NCBI GenBank assembly: GCA_964565945.1
Contig: CAZMGY010000003.1
Span: 1-64,000 of the forward strand
Length of the DNA stretch: 64,000 nucleotides
Direction: 5' to 3'
Source: CAZMGY01 sp964565945 [NCBI: uncultured bacterium]
GTDB taxonomy: Bacteria > GCA-001730085
The notes under the pieces were generated by a model. That model searched no databases and was not told the DNA's origin. It saw only the letters and a program-made list of their open reading frames with translations. Each line of letters starts with the position of its first letter. Within the stretch, counting starts at the first letter, position 1. The position numbers were made by a program, and so were the translations under genes. Positions 52,926 to 63,012 of this stretch are shown piece after piece.

Positions 52926-53936
52926 ATGGAAGCACAAGATGCCTATAAAGAAGCCGGTGTTGATATTGAGGCTGGCAATCAATTTGTTGGTAAAATTAAA
53001 CAGTCAGTTAAGAGCACCTATCGTCCAGAAGTGTTAGGGGATTTGGGAGGTTTTGGAGGTTTGTTTCAGTTAGATGTGTCTCAATATACACAGCCTATTT
53101 TGGTGAGTGGAACCGATGGGGTTGGAACCAAGATTCGCGTGGCTCAGATGGCGGGCAAGCATGATACGGTGGGTATCGATTTGGTGGCGATGTGCGTGAA
53201 TGACATTATTGTTCAAGGGGCGGAGCCGTTGTTCTTTTTGGACTATGTTGGTGTGGGTCAATTGAATCCAGATGCGATGGCTCAGGTGGTGGAGGGGATT
53301 GCTGAGGGCTGTCGTCAGGCGAGGTGTGCTTTGATTGGTGGAGAAACGGCCGAAATGCCAGGTATGTACCGTGGCGAAGATTATGATTTGGCAGGTTTTT
53401 CTGTTGGAATCGTTAATAAAGACCAAATGATCACGGGCGAAACGATTCAAGATGGTGATGCTTTATTGGGCTTGCCTTCGTCGGGTATTCATAGCAATGG
53501 TTATTCTTTGGTGCGCAAAATAATATTTGAACAAGAAGGCCTATCTTGTGACGATGTTCTTTTTGATGATTTAACGGTGGGGCAAGTGCTTCTTGAGCCT
53601 ACACGGATTTATGTGAAGGCTTTACTAAGCTTAATGAAGAAGGTCGATGTAAAAGGTTTGGTGCACATCACTGGCGGTGGTTTCACCGAAAATATTCCGC
53701 GTGTTTTGCCCGAGGGCTTGCATTTTCAATTAGACGAAGAGGCTTGGCCGAGCTTGCTTATTTTCGAGTACTTGCAAGACAAAGGTCAGTTGAGCCAAGA
53801 TGAAATGCGCCGGACCTTCAATTGTGGTGTGGGCATGGTTATTGTGCTTGCGAAAGAACAGGCCGATTTAGCACAACAGATTTTGAAGGAGCAGTGTGAG
53901 GCTTCATACCGGCTCGGTCGCGTAATTAAGAGGTAA
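52926..53936 (+). CDS. purM: Phosphoribosylformylglycinamidine cyclo-ligase (AIR synthetase)
   Basis: Step five of purine synthesis: FGAM to AIR with ATP. It has 336 residues. The pattern VSGTDGVGTKIRVAQMAGKH, DLVAMCVNDIIVQGAEPLFF, GGETAEMPGMY and GLPSSGIHSNGYSLVRKI is diagnostic. purN follows after 3 bases. Confidence 0.97.
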   Translation: MEAQDAYKEAGVDIEAGNQFVGKIKQSVKSTYRPEVLGDLGGFGGLFQLDVSQYTQPILVSGTDGVGTKIRVAQMAGKHDTVGIDLVAMCVNDIIVQGAEPLFFLDYVGVGQLNPDAMAQVVEGIAEGCRQARCALIGGETAEMPGMYRGEDYDLAGFSVGIVNKDQMITGETIQDGDALLGLPSSGIHSNGYSLVRKIIFEQEGLSCDDVLFDDLTVGQVLLEPTRIYVKALLSLMKKVDVKGLVHITGGGFTENIPRVLPEGLHFQLDEEAWPSLLIFEYLQDKGQLSQDEMRRTFNCGVGMVIVLAKEQADLAQQILKEQCEASYRLGRVIKR

Positions 53937-53939
53937 TCG

Positions 53940-54482
53940 ATGCATTGGTTGGGCATATTGGTTTCGGGTCGTGGTTCGAATATGGATACAATTATCGCAG
54001 CGTGTGAAGAGGGTCGTCTTTTGGCGGAAGTGAAGGTTGTGATTAGTAACAAGGCCGATGCTCCTGCTTTGGATAAGGCGTGCAAAAAAAACATCGAAAC
54101 ATTTTGCCTTCAAGATGAAGATGCTATCGTCTCCTGTTTGCAAGACCATCGAGTCGACTTGGTTTGTTTGGCTGGTTTTATGAAGATCATTAAGCAGCCG
54201 CTTTTGCAAACTTATCCGAATAGGGTTGTGAATATTCATCCTTCGTTGTTGCCCAAATTCCCTGGCTTAAACACCCATCAAAGAGTGTTAGATGCGGGAG
54301 AGTCCGAAAGTGGTTGCACCGTCCACTATGTGGATAAAGGTATCGACACTGGACCGATCATTGCTCAGGCGGTGGTCCCCGTTGCTACGAAAGACACCTT
54401 CGAAACTCTAGCCGTGCGGGTGCTTAAAGAAGAGCATCGCATTTACCCCGAAGCCATCCAAAAGGTTTTGGAATCAATCTGA
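53940..54482 (+). CDS. purN: Phosphoribosylglycinamide formyltransferase
   Basis: Folate-dependent GAR transformylase, step three of purine synthesis. It has 180 residues. LVSGRGSNMDTIIAAC, VVISNKADAPALDKA, the catalytic region NIHPSLLPKFPGLNTHQRVL and GCTVHYVDKGIDTGPIIAQA are canonical. The stop overlaps the mfd start by one base. Confidence 0.96.
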   Translation: MHWLGILVSGRGSNMDTIIAACEEGRLLAEVKVVISNKADAPALDKACKKNIETFCLQDEDAIVSCLQDHRVDLVCLAGFMKIIKQPLLQTYPNRVVNIHPSLLPKFPGLNTHQRVLDAGESESGCTVHYVDKGIDTGPIIAQAVVPVATKDTFETLAVRVLKEEHRIYPEAIQKVLESI

Positions 54483-57400
54483 TGATGAAACAACGCCTCT
54501 TGTCTCATATGGTCGAATCTCGTTGCCTATCTAAGGTGCGCGCGCACTTGATTCAGAATCGGCCATTGCACCTTTCGGGGCTTTATGGCTCTTTTGTGGG
54601 TGCGTTACTTGCGGCTATACATCAAGATCAAAAAATGCCTTTATGGGTGATTTGTGAGAGTGATGAAGAAACGGAAACTGTGGCGCAAGATATGAGCGTT
54701 TGGATGAAAACGCCTCAAGTTTTTGTTGAGCGAGATGTTCAGGATATGGCTAGTTTGGTTCGGCGTGCTGAGGCCTTGTCTTCGTTGGCACAAAGCGATA
54801 GCGATAGTTTTGTTGTTTCGTCCAAAGCACTTTTTCAGGCGATGCCAGACCCTCTTGTGTTTCAGCAAGGGTGTTGGTCGCTTAAGTTTAATCAAAATAT
54901 CGAACGTTCGTCCGTGTTAGAGAAGTTGGTCAAGAGTGGTTATCAACGTTGTGACATGATTGATGCTCTGGGAGAATTTGCGGTGCGTGGCGGGATAGTC
55001 GATGTGTTTCCTTTGGGCTACGAAGATCCTGTGAGAGTGGAGTTTTTTGACGAAACGATTGAAAATATGTGGGTGATTAACCTAAGCACGCAGCGCTCTA
55101 AGGAGACGATTAAAGAGGTGTCTATTGCTCCTGTTTGGGAACTAAATCCAGATCAACACGCATGGACGTATCGCCTATGGGATCATATTCCTTCGCAAAG
55201 TATTCTTGTGTTAAAGGACCCGATGTCGGTGGAGCGCACCTTGGGTTCTGTGGTGGGAGAAAGCGCTTGGGTGGATCAGTGGTTCCATAAGGCGGCAGAG
55301 GGCAAGCTAACATTGGCTCTATTAACACCCGAGGATCATTGGCTCGAAGAAGAATTGATGATGCATATGCATGCTACCGAAATTCTCGATCATGATGCCG
55401 CTGCTTTACGACGTCATTTGGATAGCTGGAAAGAGTTGAATTTGGAGCGCGTGGTGGTTTGCCAGCATGACAAAGAGCGACGCCATTGGAATGATTTTAT
55501 CGAACAGCATTCGCTGCAAGAGTGGGTGGAGGGTGTTGAGGTAAGGATTGGTTCGATCAGTTCTGGTTTTGTGGTCGAAGAGTGTGGTGTAGCGGTGCTT
55601 GCTGCTTCGGATGTGTTTCCACGTCGTGACGAAGTGTCTAAGAAAAAAGCGCGTAAGCACAGCAGCTTGCCCATTACAAGTTTACTTGATCTCCAATTAG
55701 GGGATTACGTGGTTCATTTGGGGCAGGGGATTGCTCAGTATCAAGGTTTGCATCGTTTAGATAACGAAGGGGCTCTTCGAGATTATATTAAGTTGGAGTT
55801 TCGTGAGGAAGCTATTTTGTATGTGCCGATTGAGCAAGTTGATTTGATTCAAAAATACATTGGTTTGGATTCGGCCCGACCTAAACTGCATAAGCTGGGT
55901 GGTCGATCATGGGACAAAGAGAAACAAAAAACTGAAGAGGCCATCAAAGATTTGGCTGCGGACATAATTAAGGTGCAAGCGGAAAGAAATATGCGCCAAG
56001 GGTTTGTTTATAATCAGTCCAAAGAGCTGGAAGAGCTCTTTGCCAATAGTTTTCCTTACGAGGAGACCGAAGATCAGCAAAAAGCCATTGATGATGTGTA
56101 TGCCGATATGGAGTCGCAATGCCCCATGGATCGTTTGATTTGTGGAGATGTAGGTTATGGGAAAACCGAAGTGGCTATGTGTGCCGCTTTTAAGGCTGTG
56201 ATGCATCATAAGCAAGTGATGGTTTTGGTTCCCACAACGGTTTTGGCTTTTCAGCATTTTCGTAATTTTGAAGATCGAATGAAAGATTTTCCGATTAAAG
56301 TCGAAATGCTTTCGCGTTTTCGTTCGCGCAGTGAGCAAAAAGAGATCATTGAACATCTTAAATTGGGTCAAGTGGACATTGTGATTGGGACGCATCGTCT
56401 TTTGCAAGATGATATGGGCTTTCGTGATTTGGGCTTATTGGTGATTGATGAAGAGCAGCGTTTTGGTGTGGCTCATAAAGAAAAGATTAAGAGATTTCGC
56501 AGTGTGATTGATATTTTGACAATGTCGGCAACACCCATTCCACGAACCTTATATATGTCTTTGACGGGAATGCGTGACATGAGTGTTATTCATACGCCGC
56601 CACGTGAGCGTTTGCCTGTGCATACCGAAGTCTGTGGCTTTGATGAAAAGGTGATTGTGCGTGCCATTCAGTTTGAAGTGAACCGCCAAGGTCAGGTTTT
56701 TGTGCTGCATAATCGGGTTAAAAATATTGATAAGTTTTCCAAGAAAATCGCTCAATTAGTTCCACAAGCGCGTGTCAAGTATGGTCACGGACAAATGACG
56801 GAAAAACAACTGGAATCGACCATTATAGATTTTGTGGGTCATAAGTTTGATGTATTGGTATGCACAACCATTGTGGAGTCGGGAGTCGATATCCCTAATG
56901 CCAATACTATTATTATTAATAATGCCGACCTTTTTGGTTTGGCCGATTTGTATCAATTGCGTGGACGTGTCGGGCGAAGCAACCACAAAGCATACGCCTA
57001 CCTTATGGTGAATCCTAACAAGCATTTGCCCAGCGATGCCCAGCAACGTTTGCAAGCGATTAAGGAGTATTCTGGTTTGGGTGTGGGGTATCGGATTGCC
57101 ATGAGAGACCTTGAGCTGCGAGGGTCGGGAAACTTGTTGGGCCAGGAGCAAAGTGGTCATATTGCACGGATTGGTTTTGATTTGTATTGCTCTCTCTTAC
57201 GCAGGTACACCAAACAAATGAAAGGAGAGGTTCCTGATGTGATACCGGCGTCGGTTGATCTTAAAATGGATATTACGGTTGAGCCCGAGTTTATTCCTTT
57301 GATGGGGGAACGTTTGGATGTCTATCGTCGGATTGCCAGTGCGGCTAGCGAACAGGAGTTGCGTGAGGTGAAAATTTTTGTCGAAGATCATTATGGGCAT

Positions 57401-57598
57401 CATTTGCCCGAAAATCTGTTACTATTGTTTGAACTTTCCAAACTGAAGATTGTGGCGGCGATGGAAGGTTACACACACATTGGACGCCGACGCAATCTTC
57501 TTGATTTAGTTAAACCAGAAAAGCACCAAGTGGAAATTTTACCAGATGCATCGATGGATCCGCGTGCTTTGCTCGATTTGATTTGGAGTTTGCTCTAA
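54482..57598 (+). CDS. mfd: Transcription-repair coupling factor
   Basis: Displaces RNA polymerase stalled at DNA lesions and recruits UvrA. It has 1038 residues, slightly short. The N-terminal UvrB-like region (RRAEAL, GEFAVRGGIVDVFPLGYEDP) is followed by the RNA-polymerase-interacting domain (~400-460, GDYVVHLGQGIAQYQGLHRL). The RecG-like helicase contains Walker A GDVGYGKTEVAM, IDEEQRFGVAHKEKIK (DEEQ box) and GRVGRSNHKAYAYLM. The C-terminal TRCF domain is complete. Co-transcription with purM-purN is likely. Confidence 0.96.
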   Translation: MMKQRLLSHMVESRCLSKVRAHLIQNRPLHLSGLYGSFVGALLAAIHQDQKMPLWVICESDEETETVAQDMSVWMKTPQVFVERDVQDMASLVRRAEALSSLAQSDSDSFVVSSKALFQAMPDPLVFQQGCWSLKFNQNIERSSVLEKLVKSGYQRCDMIDALGEFAVRGGIVDVFPLGYEDPVRVEFFDETIENMWVINLSTQRSKETIKEVSIAPVWELNPDQHAWTYRLWDHIPSQSILVLKDPMSVERTLGSVVGESAWVDQWFHKAAEGKLTLALLTPEDHWLEEELMMHMHATEILDHDAAALRRHLDSWKELNLERVVVCQHDKERRHWNDFIEQHSLQEWVEGVEVRIGSISSGFVVEECGVAVLAASDVFPRRDEVSKKKARKHSSLPITSLLDLQLGDYVVHLGQGIAQYQGLHRLDNEGALRDYIKLEFREEAILYVPIEQVDLIQKYIGLDSARPKLHKLGGRSWDKEKQKTEEAIKDLAADIIKVQAERNMRQGFVYNQSKELEELFANSFPYEETEDQQKAIDDVYADMESQCPMDRLICGDVGYGKTEVAMCAAFKAVMHHKQVMVLVPTTVLAFQHFRNFEDRMKDFPIKVEMLSRFRSRSEQKEIIEHLKLGQVDIVIGTHRLLQDDMGFRDLGLLVIDEEQRFGVAHKEKIKRFRSVIDILTMSATPIPRTLYMSLTGMRDMSVIHTPPRERLPVHTEVCGFDEKVIVRAIQFEVNRQGQVFVLHNRVKNIDKFSKKIAQLVPQARVKYGHGQMTEKQLESTIIDFVGHKFDVLVCTTIVESGVDIPNANTIIINNADLFGLADLYQLRGRVGRSNHKAYAYLMVNPNKHLPSDAQQRLQAIKEYSGLGVGYRIAMRDLELRGSGNLLGQEQSGHIARIGFDLYCSLLRRYTKQMKGEVPDVIPASVDLKMDITVEPEFIPLMGERLDVYRRIASAASEQELREVKIFVEDHYGHHLPENLLLLFELSKLKIVAAMEGYTHIGRRRNLLDLVKPEKHQVEILPDASMDPRALLDLIWSLL

Positions 57599-57599
57599 G

Positions 57600-58830
57600 C
57601 TTTCTAACGGCCTTAATGTTCACAAACTCGCGGAATCCCAAAGTGCAACAGTTCGAAGGCAAAGCTGGACTCTTTGATTCCTCCAAAGGGAAGGCGTGGG
57701 TCGGACTTGACAAAGCTATTCACAAAACAAGCTCCAGCATCCAGTTGTTCACGGGAAAAATTAAGCCCTTTTGGCTAGGTCTTTGGTGAATATCGCCGAA
57801 CCTAGGCCAAAGGAGCTTTGCTTAGCGAGTTGAATTGCTTCGGCCTCATCCTTGGCTTTGATTAAAGCGCCCACTGGGCCAAACAGTTCCTCGTTGAAAG
57901 CCACCATGTCCAGTTTGACGTCTCCCAGCAATGTGGCGGGGTATAAGGCTCCAGGATGTTCGGGTAAAGTTCCTCCACAGAGTAAGGTTGCACCTTGCTC
58001 CAAATAACGGGTGACTTGGTCGTGCAGTTTATCGCGTAGAATCGACACGAGCCATGGGGGCAATCGTGGTGGGGATCCAGAAGTTCTCCCAAACCTTGTG
58101 ATTTAAAGAGCTGTGTCATCTTTTCGGCAAATGCGTCATAAAGCGATTCTTCGATAATAAATCATTTGGCTACAATACAACGTTAGTCTCCATTGATCAG
58201 GCGAGAGGCTGTGCAGGTTTGTGCCGCAAGTTCAATATCTGCATCAATCAAAACGACATAGGGGTCGCTGCCTCCTAATTCGAGAACCGACTTTTTAAAA
58301 ACGGCACTGGTTTCGAGGACCACGTTTTTTATCACCAGTGCTGAACCGACCATATTGGAAAGATGTTTGAGCAGGTCAGTGTTACCCGCTATTAGGGCTG
58401 GAGCAAGAAAACGGAATACTTGCCACAAAGGGCAATTCCAGGGCATGACCGCCAAAATGGTACCTAAAGGTTGGTAGCTAATAAAACTGGTGGTGTTGGC
58501 AATATCGACGGGTTCATCGGCCAAAAACTGAGTGGCATGTGTGGCGTAATATTCATAGACCATGGCGCACTTTTCGACTTCACCCTTGGCGTGTGACAAA
58601 GGTTTTTCCATTTCGGCCGTGATGAGTTCTCCATAAACTTGGGTGTTATCTTTGAGGAGTTAGGCCATTTGATTTATCAGTTTGGAGCGATTTTCGAACG
58701 AAGTGGTTTTCTAGCTGGCAAACACCTTGTGAACTTCTTGCATGATTGTATGGATACCGTCTGTCGAATGAGTCTCCTAGATGGCAAGGGTTTTTGAGTG
58801 TGTAGGGCTTAAGGGCTGTCATAGGCATGA
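57600..58830 (-). pseudogene. Aldehyde dehydrogenase (succinate-semialdehyde type) pseudogene
   Basis: Pieces of one NAD(P)+ aldehyde dehydrogenase lie in order on the minus strand but in several frames. N-terminus: ALKPYTL near 58820. Next, ITAEMEKPLSHAKGEVEKCA and YQPLGTILAVMPWNCPLWQV at 58183-58640. Then an internal deletion of roughly 45 codons that removes the cofactor-binding stretch before KKSVLELGGSDPYVVLIDAD. The catalytic region RLINGD, stop, RCIVAK, stop follows. Then LYPATLLGDVKLDMVAFNEE to IFTKDLAKRA (58063-57761), and finally SDPRLPFGGIKESS and FGI/REFVNIKAV near 57600-57690. Multiple stops, frameshifts and the deletion make it non-functional. Confidence 0.88.
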
Positions 58831-58858
58831 GAGAGCACCTTTCTTATGCAGAAAACTA

Positions 58859-58924
58859 TTATTTAAGTTTTTCCACAAGTTCTTGATCGACAGCAGTGTC
58901 GACATCGACAATCACAGCGGTTCC
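58859..58924 (-). pseudogene. Short protein-like remnant upstream of the ALDH pseudogene
   Basis: The minus strand reads GTAVIVDVDTAVDQELVEKL, then K and a stop, preceded by ATG-TGA. It looks like the edge of a real domain rather than random sequence, but is too short to assign. The rest of 58831-59097 has no gene apart from the promoter at 59041-59069. Confidence 0.25.
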
Positions 58925-59040
58925 TCACATCTCAATAAACTTAAGTCATTCCGACTATTGTACTTTAACTTAGGTTGCTTCTCAATGCAGATGCTTACAA
59001 ATCTCTAGGCGTTTGTTGTGTTTGAAAGGCTAAGGCTTAG

Positions 59041-59069
59041 GTGACTCCAGACATAAAATAGGCTAGAAT
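59041..59069 (+). promoter_or_regulatory. Putative promoter of the surface-polysaccharide operon
   Basis: GTGACT at 59041-59046 and TAGAAT at 59064-59069 with 17-base spacing, 28 bases before the first start codon. GGAGAGG just before the ATG is the ribosome site. Confidence 0.45.
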
Positions 59070-59097
59070 AGGTTTTTGAGAGTTTTATGGAGAGGTT

Positions 59098-60117
59098 ATG
59101 ATGAGTTCTAAAGTTTGTTTAGCGATGATAGGCCTGGGTTATTGGGGGCCTAATATTTTACGTAATTTTGGTCAGATTAAAAATGTTGAGGTTAAGTATA
59201 TTTGCGACTTAAATGAGGTTAAGCTGAATGAATACGCAAAAAGATACCCAGAATCTCATAAAACACAACGCTATTCCGATGTGCTTTATGACCCTGATGT
59301 GCAAGCGGTGGTGGTGGCCACGGCGGCGTCGTCTCATTTTGAGTTGGCTTCACAAGCGCTAAAGGCTGGCAAGCACGTGTTTGTCGAAAAACCACTTACC
59401 TTGGATTCAGCCGAAGCCGAACAATTGGTGATTTTGGCCCGAGAGCAGCAAAAGCAGTTAATGGTGGGGCACCTATTAATGTATCACCCCGCTGTTGAGT
59501 ACATGAAAAGCTATATGCAAAGTGAGGAGTTTGGTGATTTGTGTTACATATATACCACCCGTGTTAACTTGGGCAAGGTACGCTCTGTCGAAAATGCCCT
59601 ATGGTGTTTAGCCCCTCACGATATTTCGGTCATCTTGCATTTGACTGGAATGGTTCCCGAGCAAGTCTTTGCCCAGGGAGAGTCTTATTTGCGAAAAGGT
59701 GTGGAAGATGTGGTGTTTTGTTCGATGCGTTTTCCTAATCAAGTGATGGCTCATATGCATGTGAGTTGGTTGGATCCGCATAAAATTCGCAAAATGACAG
59801 TGGTGGGCTCCAAGCGCATGTTGGTGTTTGATGACATGCAACCAGTTGAGAAAATCAAAATTTATGACAAAACCTTTGTGGCTCAGGCGGGATTTGATAC
59901 TTACGATGAAGAGTATTTAACTATGTCCAATGGCGGTGTTTATATTCCTGAGTTGCGCCGAGATGAACCTTTGCGTTTGGAATGTGAACATTTTATTCAA
60001 TCCATCACTCAGAATACTTCGCCTTTGAGTGATGGTCAAAACGGTTACGAAGTGCTAAAAGTTTTGGTGAATGCGCAAAAGTCGCTTAGCGCGACAATGC
60101 TTTCGAAAGAGGTTTGA
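59098..60117 (+). CDS. Gfo/Idh/MocA oxidoreductase, WbpB/WlbA-like sugar-nucleotide dehydrogenase
   Basis: NAD-dependent oxidation of a UDP-sugar (probably the 3-OH of a UDP-N-acetylglucuronate) in surface-glycan synthesis. It has 339 residues. A Rossmann fold (MIGLGYWGPNILRNFGQI), the family EKP motif (GKHVFVEKPLTL) and GHLLMYHPAVEYMK are present. The assignment leans on the neighbours: acetyltransferase, aminotransferase and epimerase as in the wbpBDEI pathway. ATG 59101 is an alternative start. Confidence 0.85.
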   Translation: MMSSKVCLAMIGLGYWGPNILRNFGQIKNVEVKYICDLNEVKLNEYAKRYPESHKTQRYSDVLYDPDVQAVVVATAASSHFELASQALKAGKHVFVEKPLTLDSAEAEQLVILAREQQKQLMVGHLLMYHPAVEYMKSYMQSEEFGDLCYIYTTRVNLGKVRSVENALWCLAPHDISVILHLTGMVPEQVFAQGESYLRKGVEDVVFCSMRFPNQVMAHMHVSWLDPHKIRKMTVVGSKRMLVFDDMQPVEKIKIYDKTFVAQAGFDTYDEEYLTMSNGGVYIPELRRDEPLRLECEHFIQSITQNTSPLSDGQNGYEVLKVLVNAQKSLSATMLSKEV

Positions 60118-60120
60118 TTT

Positions 60121-60819
60121 ATGGTGCAACAGATTGCAGTAACAGCTGTGATAGATCCCAGTGTGGTCTTGCCTGAAACGGTGACGATCAAAGACTATGC
60201 CGTGATTCATTCTGGTGTGGTTTTAGATGAGGCTGTGGTGATTTCGGAACATGCGGTAGTTGGTAAGTCCGTGCAGTTATCTGGGGCATCTACAGTTGAA
60301 CGACCTTCGGGGGAATTAATTACTATGATTGGTGCGGGCAGTACTGTTGGGGCCCAGAGCGTGATTGTGCAATCGGCTCGTATTGGCCGTGCTTGTGTGA
60401 TTGCCGATATGGCATTTGTGCGAGAACGTGTGGAAATAGGTGACCGAGTAGTTGTTGGCCAGTTGGTCACGGTGGAGAATGATACGCAGATTGGATCGGG
60501 TACCAAGATTCAGGCCAAAGCTTATGTGACGGCTTACTCCGAAGTAGGGCAAGACGTGTTTTTGGCTCCCTGCGTGGTGACCACTAATGATAATTTTATG
60601 GGGCGAACCGAAAAACGTCACGCTCTTAAAAAGGGAGCTGTGATTAGGGATCGAGCTCGCATTGGTGGAGGTGCAGTTCTTTTACCAGGTATCGAAATAG
60701 GAGAAGAGGCGGTGGTGGGTGCGGGATCCGTGGTGACGCGTTCGGTGGAGGCTGGCCAAGTAGTTTGGGGGAATCCTGCTCGAGTTCAACGCAATGTGCC
60801 TAATGAGGAAAAGTTATAA
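60121..60819 (+). CDS. Hexapeptide-repeat N-acetyltransferase, WbpD-like
   Basis: Left-handed beta-helix acyltransferase that would acetylate the 3-amino group of the UDP-sugar. It has 232 residues. Repeated [IV]-G-x-x hexads run throughout ([50 protein letters not shown]), with FLAPCVVTTNDNFMGRTEKR typical of the WbpD/WlbB group. The Gfo/Idh gene ends three bases upstream and the aminotransferase begins at the next base. Confidence 0.85.
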   Translation: MVQQIAVTAVIDPSVVLPETVTIKDYAVIHSGVVLDEAVVISEHAVVGKSVQLSGASTVERPSGELITMIGAGSTVGAQSVIVQSARIGRACVIADMAFVRERVEIGDRVVVGQLVTVENDTQIGSGTKIQAKAYVTAYSEVGQDVFLAPCVVTTNDNFMGRTEKRHALKKGAVIRDRARIGGGAVLLPGIEIGEEAVVGAGSVVTRSVEAGQVVWGNPARVQRNVPNEEKL

Positions 60820-61929
60820 ATGAAATTTTTTGATCCTAAACCAGAGTACGAAGCCTGTCGTGAAGCCATTGATCAAGCGATGCGAGCTGTGATTGAACGA
60901 ACCTCCTTTATTCATGGACCCGAGGTAGTGCAATTTGAAGAGTCCGTGGTTAATTATTTGAATTTTGTTCAGCAAGGTCATGCGGTGGCGGTGTCTTCGG
61001 GAACCGACGCATTGGCCTTAGCGCTGGATGCGGCGAATATTGGGCGTAGTGATGAAGTGATCACCACGCCGTTCACCTTTATTGCCACTATCGAAACCAT
61101 TGTACAAGTGGGAGCGACACCTGTTTTTGTCGATATTGACCCCGCAACATTTAATTTGGACTTGAAAGCTTGGGCATCGAAAATTACACCTGCCACGAAA
61201 GCGGTGGTTCCTGTGCATTTATTTGGTCAAGCGGTCAAGATGGATCAGCTGGTTAGAGAGGCCGAACAATACCAAATTTGTGTGATTGAGGATGCGGCTC
61301 AAGCGATGGGAGCTATGTGCCAGGGTCGTCAGGTTGGGACCTGGGGTGCTATGGGCTGTTTTAGTTTTTTCCCTAGCAAAAACTTGGGAGGTTTTGGTGA
61401 TGCTGGTTTGGTGAGTTGCCAAAGCGAGGAACATGCGATCAAGGTGAAGGCCCTACGCGTTCATGGATCTTATGTGAAATATGAGCATCATGATTGGGGT
61501 TATAATTCGCGGATGGACACTTTGCAGGCGGCTGTGTTAATAGAAAAACTTAAGCATTTGGACGTTTGGATTAAGCAGCGCCAAGCCAATGCGACTTATT
61601 ATTTGGAGCAACTTGAAGGCTGTGGCGATCTTGTTTTGCCGCAAACGGCGGAATCTTGCACACACACCTACAATCAATTCTCGGTGCGAACGATGCGTCG
61701 CGATGCTTTGCACTCTTATTTGAAAGAGAAAGGTGTTCCCTCGATGATTTACTATCCCAAACCATTACATTTTCAACCTGTCATGAAGGCCATGGGATGT
61801 GGCGAAGGAGATTTTCCTGTGAGTGAACAGGTGTCGCACGAAATTTTATCTTTACCCATTTATCCGTATTTTACAAGGGATGAACAGGAGAAGGTGATTC
61901 AGGCTATTCAAACTTTTTTTGAGGGCTAA
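60820..61929 (+). CDS. DegT/DnrJ/EryC1 (WbpE-like) sugar aminotransferase
   Basis: PLP-dependent transfer of an amino group to a keto sugar nucleotide. It has 369 residues. SSGTDALALALDAANI, PFTFIATIETI, EDAAQAMGA and the PLP lysine in FSFFPSKNLGGFGDAG are diagnostic. The substrate is inferred from the operon (a 3-keto UDP-GlcNAcA). Confidence 0.9.
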   Translation: MKFFDPKPEYEACREAIDQAMRAVIERTSFIHGPEVVQFEESVVNYLNFVQQGHAVAVSSGTDALALALDAANIGRSDEVITTPFTFIATIETIVQVGATPVFVDIDPATFNLDLKAWASKITPATKAVVPVHLFGQAVKMDQLVREAEQYQICVIEDAAQAMGAMCQGRQVGTWGAMGCFSFFPSKNLGGFGDAGLVSCQSEEHAIKVKALRVHGSYVKYEHHDWGYNSRMDTLQAAVLIEKLKHLDVWIKQRQANATYYLEQLEGCGDLVLPQTAESCTHTYNQFSVRTMRRDALHSYLKEKGVPSMIYYPKPLHFQPVMKAMGCGEGDFPVSEQVSHEILSLPIYPYFTRDEQEKVIQAIQTFFEG

Positions 61930-63012
61930 GTGGTGCATAAGATTTTAACTGTGGTGGGTGCTCGACCTCAATTTGTGAAAGCTGGTGCGTTGTCTCCGAC
62001 CTTGCGGCAACATTTCGAGGAATGCTTGGTACACACGGGGCAGCATTACGATGCACAAATGTCGGATGTTTTTTTTCAGGACCTCAATATTCCTGACCCT
62101 AATTATTCCCTAGGGATTGGTTCGGGATCGCATGCCACGCAAACAGCCGAGATGATGAAAGCTTTAGAAACGGTTATGCTCAGCGAGCAACCTCAGGCCG
62201 TGTTGGTCTATGGCGACACCAACTCCACTTTGGCGGCGGCTTTGGTGGCGGTTAAGTTGCATATCTCTTTGATTCATGTGGAGGCGGGTTTACGTTCGCA
62301 CAATTTAGCGATGCCCGAAGAGGTAAACCGGGTGATGACCGATCATGTGGGGCAACTTTTGTGTGCCCCTACACGCGAAGCGATGAAGCATTTGCACAAC
62401 GAAGGTTTAGCCGATAAGGCGTGCTTAACTGGAGATGTGATGTGTGCTGCCGTAGTTAAACTGGTTCAAGACGATCGCTTGCAATCGGATGTTGTGTCTC
62501 ATTTGAATCTGTCCTCTAAACCTTACGCGGTGGTGACGTTGCATCGTGCCGACATGACAGCTCATCAAGAGAGGATGAGCCACATATTGAATGCTTTGCA
62601 GGCGTTTCCTGGTGAGTTAATTTTCCCTGTTCATCCACGCACAAAACGATGCTTGCAAGAGTGGGGTATGTGGGACGATATGCAAAGTCGAGATCAATGG
62701 TATTTGATTGAGCCATTGGGGTATTTTGATTTTTTGTGTTTGATGTATCGGAGTGATGTGATGATTACGGATTCGGGAGGGGTACAAAAAGAATCGGGTC
62801 TGCTAGGTGTTCCTACATTAACTCTGAGAGAAGAAACTGAATGGGTCGAAACGGTCGAAACGGGTTGGAATCAATTGATAGGATATGCGCCAGATGTGTT
62901 GCAACGTGTTTTGGAGCAACCGTTACAAAAGCCTGATGTGAATTTGGCCTCGTATTACGGTGAAGGGAAAGCTTCAGAAAATATTGTCGAAGCAATAAGG
63001 AGTTTGCTATGA
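61930..63012 (+). CDS. UDP-N-acetylglucosamine 2-epimerase family (WecB/WbpI-like)
   Basis: Non-hydrolysing epimerase producing the manno-configured sugar nucleotide. It has 360 residues starting at GTG 61930 (or 61933). VVGARPQFVKAGALS, HTGQHYDAQMSDVFF, GDTNSTLAAALVA, HVEAGLRS and ITDSGGVQKESGLLGVPTLT are the family signatures. In this context it is more likely to act on the diacetylated uronic acid (WbpI role) than on UDP-GlcNAc (WecB role), but the two cannot be told apart by eye. Confidence 0.9.
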   Translation: MVHKILTVVGARPQFVKAGALSPTLRQHFEECLVHTGQHYDAQMSDVFFQDLNIPDPNYSLGIGSGSHATQTAEMMKALETVMLSEQPQAVLVYGDTNSTLAAALVAVKLHISLIHVEAGLRSHNLAMPEEVNRVMTDHVGQLLCAPTREAMKHLHNEGLADKACLTGDVMCAAVVKLVQDDRLQSDVVSHLNLSSKPYAVVTLHRADMTAHQERMSHILNALQAFPGELIFPVHPRTKRCLQEWGMWDDMQSRDQWYLIEPLGYFDFLCLMYRSDVMITDSGGVQKESGLLGVPTLTLREETEWVETVETGWNQLIGYAPDVLQRVLEQPLQKPDVNLASYYGEGKASENIVEAIRSLL

